From Solen grandis (taxonomy: Eukaryota > Mollusca > Bivalvia > Adapedonta > Solenidae): a stretch of 64,000 nt of DNA. Location: NCBI GenBank assembly GCA_021229015.1, contig CM037780.1, positions 67,525,587-67,589,586 of the forward strand, read 5' to 3'. The position numbers and the translations under genes were made by a program. Shown one piece after another: positions 57,465 to 64,000 of this stretch (its first letter is position 1; every line of letters starts with the position of its first letter). The notes beneath the pieces were generated by a model that saw nothing but the letters and a program-made list of their open reading frames with translations, was not told the origin of the DNA and made no database searches.

Positions 57465-59759
57465 ACAAAAAATCAGAACTTGCTTACTGCTAGAGACGAT
57501 GCATGCGAAATAATAAATATATCACGAAACACATTCCGACTTTCTTTTGTGTCAAAATTCCTAGCAACAAAGACCTTCTTCCAGTATTCTATAATAACAG
57601 AACAATGTAGTTTTAGTCATATTTCAATGGGAAGTGTGCAAACATGTTATTTCACTTAAGGAGAAAGTACACAGCTATCTGGCAATCAATAGGGTGTCTT
57701 TGTCGAATTAACGATTATTTCTGCTTTAATACAAGGAGAAACGTATCGCTGGAATAAACTCAGTTTGCGCATGTCAAATGCGAAATTTAAAAGCATCTAT
57801 GAATGAATCACATACAAAATATATTTGCATCCAATACCAAAAATGGCTGCAATAAATGTCTAAAAAGAAAAACTATACTTTCAAGTGATACTGGGTTTAT
57901 ATCTACAAATGAAACACGTTGTATTACCGTTAGTCCCACCTTTTCAGCCAATTAAATACCTCTTTTCCAGTCCAATTACGTATTTCCGTCGTTTGCACCT
58001 ATGTTTTGTTCTCCTACCACCGACATCAAAGGTGCCGCTGTGAGACAAACGGTAAATTTAAAAGAAACTAACTATAATTTATACAAAGTGAAACATTAGA
58101 AAGTAACTGCGTGGACATTTGTTTCTTTCCAAACACTAAACATATTATTGTCACTGTGAATGTACCTTTCCAAACACTAAACATATTATTGTCACTGTGA
58201 ATGTACCTAACAAGACGCAGTATTCAGACCACCAAAACCAAACTAATGTAGAAAACAACAAATCAACAACATGTCAATATAGTTTCATTCTTTTCATTAT
58301 AAATCAATATAATTGTATTTACCATGATCACGTTTGTGATTTCTTAACATTAGAACATGAATTTATTTGGTATAATAATTGTAAGCAAAGAGCAGAATCG
58401 TTATAATCGCATGACAAACAATGCACAGTTGATTTGGTTGTTGTAACAGCCTTTGTTACACACAACTTTATGCGTTAAGCATCTGACATCTTCACATTAG
58501 AATCTGTTTTATCACCTTTCTTTATCTGAATCACTCGTACATGCTGTTCAGTGTAATAAAGCATTTTTAATTATTTAATTTTAAAAAAGATGATACAAGT
58601 AAAAGTGTTAAAGACCCTTTCACAATGCCCAATATCTGGGACAATTACACATATTTAGTTCCCAATATCAGACGGATTGGGGCGTTCCAGCTTACAATCC
58701 GAAGGCAGGGGAACTTACCTTTAATTCGATAAAAATATGATTTTGGAATCTATGTCGGTTAAAACAAAATGATTTCTACGTATCTCGATTTAATTAGCTG
58801 ACTAGGACCGATACCATCTGCAATAACGTCAGAGCCAAATCTGATCAATCAACAGGCATCGCTTTCGGACTTATTTAGCTAGTGGTCCGGAATTAATCTT
58901 TGGTCAATTAAATATACATCTCAATCTCTTGATGAAGGAACAGACGCGGAGGCACTTTTGAAACCTTCTTTGTTAATCATTAAGTACCACTGAATACTCG
59001 GCTGATCAAGCGTCAGGTGGTGGCAACGAAATAAGAATACAACATTAAATACCGTATCCACCATTGAAAATAAATCAAATTAATAACCGAAATTGAACTA
59101 TGTTTATTAGATAAAACTGATTGCCTCATACCAGTATATGTTCGTCTTTCTCATGGGAGTAGCATTAGTCACTTACTGAAAAATACAAAAGGAAAAAAAA
59201 GTAAAAAACAAAGAACGGATCTACAGCCGAGATCCTGGCGTATGGTAATGTTGCAAACATTATGGTTCAGCTTAATTGTCCGTTTTATTGGATGTAAGTT
59301 TTTGAAGATTCCTTACTGTACATATATGATTAGTGCTTTTAAATTAACCGTAAAGACATAATAAAAGAGTTTTCTAAATAAAATCGGTGCGAACCACTTA
59401 TGTGTGATCTCTCCTTACATTACTCACGCCACATGACGCGTGTGGTTTGTTAAATCACTGCACAGATCAAATGTGGAAGATTACACTTTAATTGTTGTTA
59501 CACTGCACATAATTGAAATATAGGGATACGCTGCTTAATTGCTTAATAACAATCATGACAGTTGGCAATTGTGTTCACCAATAATTATCTTCGTTTGGGA
59601 AGGGTTGAAGAGTCTTCGGATTTCTTTCCCTTTTTATTACTGATGTAGGAATAAATCATGCAACGCTAATTCTCTATATGTTTTTGAGATGGCATTCACT
59701 CTGCTGTTTATCTGAAGACTGTTTCAGACGTGTATTTTTCTAGTAAAATTCTAACTTTG
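57465..59759. other. Intron sequence with a 41-bp exact duplication
   Basis: 58126-58166 and 58167-58207 are identical copies (TTTCCAAACACTAAACATAT and so on), a very recent tandem duplication. The rest shows no exon or repeat that I can support. Confidence 0.45.
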
Positions 59760-60600
59760 TAACTAAAATCAAACTCAACTCAACTTAACTTTATTCAGGC
59801 AAATCGGCAACACACATTGCCTTTGGCCAACGTAAATATATAACAGTGCATGCAAAAACATAGCATTAATACATTCATAATTAATATAACTTTCATTGTA
59901 CTTAAATAATACCTTACATTTAGTTTATCTCATCTGAAATATATATATCTTCATACATTAACACGAAAAAAGTTAAAACCTACTATCCATAGCTCTTTTA
60001 ATATATTTTGCTAAATTTAATTGTATCTGTCTGATCTCATTAATAAAGAAATTTATTTATGGTAGGGAATGACATAAATTTAGACAAATATATAGCACGT
60101 ACATCTCTATATTTTGGACATATAAGAATAAAATGAAATTCCGATTCAACTTGGCCTTGGTTGAAGTAAATACATAATCTGTTTTCTGCAATTATATTGT
60201 TATGTCTTCCAGTTTCAATAGCCAAATTATGAGAACTCAGTCGTAGTCTGGTTAAACATTTTCGTAATGAATCGTTTTTATATTACTTAGGTAAGATTCA
60301 AAACAAAACCGCTCCTTGAACTTACAATAATATGCTAATTTAGATGAAGTGTTAATATATTCTCTCCGTTTTTGTTTATATTGATCAATCATTCTTTCTT
60401 TGATTAAAGGGAATAATTTTATATCTACATCAAAGTGATGGAAAGAGATTTTATAACAAGCAAAACATCTCAGATTTGAATTTAAATTATTACAAACATG
60501 AATGCACAATATCAATAACAAAAACATACACGCAGCAATAAAACACCCGCATTCTAACTCAAAATACAACAGCGGACATGATTTATTTATTTTTATCAAA
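59760..60600 (-). pseudogene. LINE 3' end: ORF2 C-terminus and 3' UTR, broken by frameshifts
   Basis: On the minus strand, about 60425-60265 gives DIKLFPLIKERMIDQYKQKR..SSKLAYYCKFKERFCFESYL. A one-base shift leads to DSLRKCLTRLRLSSHNLAIE then TGR and AENRLCIYFNQGQVESEFHF..CPKYRDVRAIYL, the Cys/His-rich C-terminal motif (one Cys is replaced by Phe). Another shift gives INEIRQIQLNLAKYIKRAMD and a stop near 59973. The 3' UTR ends at about 59767 with TGAATAAAGTTAAGTTGAGT, a tail common to mollusc LINEs. It is a different family from the remnant at 4130-5178. Confidence 0.85.
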
Positions 60601-63349
60601 TAATATCAATTTTCTTTGGGGTTATACCACATAACGAAATACATTTTTAAGGAAAAAGTTTGATGAAAACTTCTGGCGGAAAGTGATGGTTACAATACTT
60701 TTGTGGGCTTCTGTTGCTAATATCGGCCTCTGTCACGTGACGGGGTGTTTGTTCTTGGATAATACATCACACAATAGGGAAAATGATTGATGCTGTTTAA
60801 GTTAGATGTAAAACTGTTCTGATCCACAGCTACAAAAACACCAATGTTTGAGATCATACCGTGAAAGAAAACAGACACGGGTGCATCGAGTGGCAACAAT
60901 AGGAGTTCGCAAAATTGTCTGGCTATATCAGTCTCGAGAATATGGCCAGAGAATAAAGGAAATGACTGAACAAGATTGACACAAAAATGTTTTCATGAGA
61001 TCGTGTAACGTAATGGCAATTAATATAACGATAATATCCGCCCAGGCCTATTGATCACGAGTGACCAAAATATGCTGATTTTGGTAATAGTATTATCCGA
61101 TTAAATTGGTTTAGTGGGAAATAGAGTCGCTGGGTGTAAGGGTTGCACAAGGTCATTATCAAAATAGCGTTCGATAAGAACGCTTATCGTAAATTCGGTA
61201 AACAATTTAATAAGCCGCTGCCTGTCCGGATGTCTCTAAAACGGCAGGACAAAGGGCAAATGCATTAGATGAAATAAAATGATGTCTCGTATGCTGCCAT
61301 TGATGTTTGGGACTGGCAAGGCATAATGCAATATTTCAGCTTTTGCATAATGGATAAAGATAGAAATCTCATTCGTATAGAAAATGACAGAAAAAAACAG
61401 GAACGTTACCATCACGTTCGTGATCAAACATATGGTAATGTTATACAATACACGATTAGCTGTCAAAGTGATGTATTGTTGTATGTCTGTATGTATTTGA
61501 ACATGTGGGTAAGTATACAGGTTTTTTTTTAAACAAAGAAGGTGCAAGGATTACTTTATAATTTCAGGAAAATGATTCTAGAGCTGGAAATTTGACCTCT
61601 ATGACCTCTATGAGAACGTCGCAGGTTCGAACCATGCTTGGGATGATTGCTAGAGAATGTTGTTAAAACATAAGACGTTATTACGTGTGGTTAAATGAGG
61701 AGATGTTCAAGAGCTTGTTCATAAAAAATACAAAATATAAAATTCAAATATAATTTTGATATTTATTAAAGTAAGAACACGAAATGGGGAGTGAAACCTT
61801 GAATACGCATTAACAAAAGAACCATAACAATTATATTACCCTATCAAATAAATTAAATCTGTATAACTAACGCCTTTGCTTGTTAGAAAACAGTAAAATA
61901 AAATGCTATATATTACATATAGGCTTTTAATGTTTTATAGCTAATCATTATCTGCAGACGTGACGTAGACTGTTCATTTGAAATCTGCGGTCTGCCAACG
62001 TCGAGGAGGGAATTGTTATAGCTTCTTTATGACAAAATGTATCAACCAAAGCCTTTTCTAAACGAATAAAAGTCTAGCATTTATTGCGCTGATCATTCTC
62101 TATGAAAGGTTGTTTATCGTACATAAAAGTTATAGCCGACAGTGAAGCTGTCATCAAAATCAGTATTTAGTTATCACCCCTTCTGCAGATGTGGCATTAC
62201 TCCTTACATAATGTTGGAATAACCTCTCATCCAATTAGGGATGACGAGTGCTGCTAATCTGGGGTATGTAACGAGCACATGGAATGCTTTATTGATAAGA
62301 TAAATATCAAATACTAGAAACGACCTACAGACGTGGGAAATCAGGCTTACACAAATAGTATAAAATATACCTTTTATTGCTGAAAATTACAATATTACGT
62401 CTATTACATGTTTTGGTGATCACAATCTAAAAGAAATGTGTTTATGAAAGCACATGTCCACCAATATCAACAACATCAGCACCGTCATCATGATTATACC
62501 AGCAAACGTATGTGTAACGTGTAGAACTGATAGCGATATTCTGAGGAAGGAAAACATCAGTGCCAGTTCAAAAAAGGATCTATGACACTACATGCCTTTA
62601 TTGCCAACTGTGCTTGTAGGTTCTTTTTAGTACTCATGGAGTGTTTTTTTTCTTCATAAAGGATACTCTCGGAGTCCCTGCTTCTTCAGAAGTCAGATAA
62701 ATAACTGGCAGGTACAACCGCTACCTGGCGGAGGAAGCTCCCGCCGCTATATCAAGCCTACCGGGTAACAAGCGCCAACTTAGTTTCACAATTAACGTTG
62801 TAACAGAAGCCAATCGCCTAATTTTGAATATCTTTAATCTAAGAGATCTGAATAAAGAGTGAAATATGGGTGAAAGGTTTAACTCACATCTCATTAACAT
62901 GAATCCTGTTACCAGTCCAAGACTACTGTATTTATGTTACAGAAGCGTGCCACTGATACTAGACTTATTCTGATAGAAGGAACTGCCTGGGACGATACGT
63001 AAGGCTATTTTGACATCAACACCTATCTTTTGTGGAAACCAAATTTATTGAAATTTCTTTTAACCAATGCGTTATTATCAAGAAAAAATATCGTAATTTA
63101 TTATCAGTGAAACATATAGGATTCTAAAGATCTTGCTTCATCATTTGAGGATAATTTTAAAAATTTTTTTTTGTCCACTCGTTTAGAAAAAGGAATCGCC
63201 CATTGATTTCTATGAAGTATGTTACACGTATTTTCACCAGACATTAGACTGTTATAGGCCTGATTCCAAATTGTATTGATTGCAGTCAATTGTGCTTTTG
63301 TCCCTTACGTTTCGTTTTCTGCTTCAGAATAAGAAAATAATTACTTGAA
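60601..63349. other. Intron sequence without recognised features
   Basis: No exon or transposon was identified. A GGTTCGAACC box at about 61624 resembles a B-box but lacks a convincing A-box. Confidence 0.4.
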
Positions 63350-63493
63350 ATGGAAGCCAAGATTTATGACAGGGACTTTGTAGCCATCGATCTGGCCATG
63401 ATCCGTGGGGTAAACCAAGTTAAACAGTATACAAGTGTGTCGGATTTTTCACTCTATAACAGTAATAACAATAATAATAACAAAGCTAAATAA
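63350..63493 (+). CDS. Candidate short exon, unknown protein
   Basis: ATG opens MEAKIYDRDFVAIDLAMIRG and is followed by GGTAAAC, a possible donor at about 63410. An acceptor-like TTCTGCTTCAG lies 23 bp upstream of the ATG. Without splicing the frame ends in an Asn-rich tail from (AAT)n. The first 20 residues look like protein, but I cannot assign a family. Confidence 0.15.
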   Translation: MEAKIYDRDFVAIDLAMIRGVNQVKQYTSVSDFSLYNSNNNNNNKAK

Positions 63494-64000
63494 GAGAATG
63501 GAGACGATAATGATAACAACAACAATAAACCGAATCCATTACTTTTTCTGTATATTTATCCTTGTACGACAGCTACAAGAGAACTAATTTGGAACTAGAA
63601 TTAAGCACTTAAAATCAATACGTAAGATTGCTGTTATTTAAGAAAAGTTTTTACGCTCAGACAGCAAACCATAAAAATTTAAGGAGTTTATTTTTATTAC
63701 GGTTATTCTACAGAAAAGTTCCGGTCGAAAACCAAGAACAATGTACAGATGTATATAACTCGCCGAGTGTTCCGAGACCGTTACCGATATCTTAAATTAT
63801 TGTTTTTGAAGTCAAATTATCATCGTTGAATAACTAAAATATTTCGCGAGTGTTGTATATGGTACTGAGATGTTTTATTGGAGTCACATAATATACTGCA
63901 GGAAGGAAAAACATGTTTTGTGTTGGAACTGGTAGCAAATCCTGGACCCTGGCTTCATAAACCCGACTCACCTTGTCACTATGGCGAGGTAAGGCACGCG
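63494..64000. other. End of window, unassigned
   Basis: The last 100 bases are G+C-richer, open in one frame, and end in GGCGAG/GTAAGG, which would be a good splice donor. There is too little sequence to call an exon. Confidence 0.2.

Larger units (their letters stand above)
12990..64000 (+). other. Inferred first intron of the Ras-GRF-like gene (open-ended)
   Basis: A consensus donor (CAG/GTAAGA) lies at 12989/12990. I looked for the expected next exon (continuation of the PH domain with Y-F-T and a D-x-W-V-like motif) and did not recognise it on the plus strand. If the gene continues to the right, all downstream material, including the transposons and minisatellites, is intronic and the intron exceeds 51 kb. 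A short second exon may have been missed, so this is an inference. Confidence 0.4.

Noticed and set aside
61560..61650. tRNA or SINE from a GGTTCGAACC box
   Set aside because: No convincing A-box at the right distance and no matching body elsewhere in the window.

Overview
The window looks like intron-rich, AT-rich animal DNA, most probably from a bivalve mollusc. The evidence is a spliced animal gene start, several tRNA-derived SINE families, decayed LINE tails, many short foldback elements (MITEs) and abundant minisatellites. The repeat types resemble those I associate with clams; that species-level inference is from memory. There is a 100-base assembly gap at 23101-23200.

One protein-coding exon is recognised with confidence. 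The first coding exon (88 codons, plus strand, 12726-12989) of a Ras-GRF-type guanine nucleotide exchange factor carries the start of the N-terminal PH domain and ends at a clear splice donor. A CpG-richer stretch at about 12085-12660 just upstream is the likely 5' UTR and promoter. I did not find the second exon, so the remaining ~51 kb may be first-intron sequence, provided the gene continues to the right. A few other open stretches could be exons of unknown genes (19253-19354 plus, 43744-44037 minus, 57344-57464 plus, 63350-63493 plus), all at low confidence.

Layout. 1-12 kb: a degraded minisatellite, short foldback elements, SINEs, a 5'-truncated LINE and a mollusc-type dispersed repeat. 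12-13 kb: the Ras-GRF start. 14-18.6 kb: foldback elements, including one nested inside another, two inverted relative to each other, and a near-perfect 35-bp-stem hairpin. 24-51.4 kb: an unusual concentration of tandem arrays (periods near 20/21, 24, 30, 33, 41, 42, 51, 54 and 57-60 bp), together covering nearly half of that interval. Within it, at 29468-31668, sits a 2.2-kb foldback transposon with complex inverted arms and an exact 9-bp target duplication. 53-64 kb: SINEs, a second copy of a ~0.7-1 kb dispersed element, an inverted repeat, a LINE 3' end and long featureless AT-rich stretches.

The most interesting object is the 29.5-31.7 kb element. Its inverted arms are built from about 30 copies of a ~53-bp unit, most of which contain a self-complementary hairpin, so it is palindromic at two scales. 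Long reading frames in the tandem arrays follow from periods divisible by three and are not genes.
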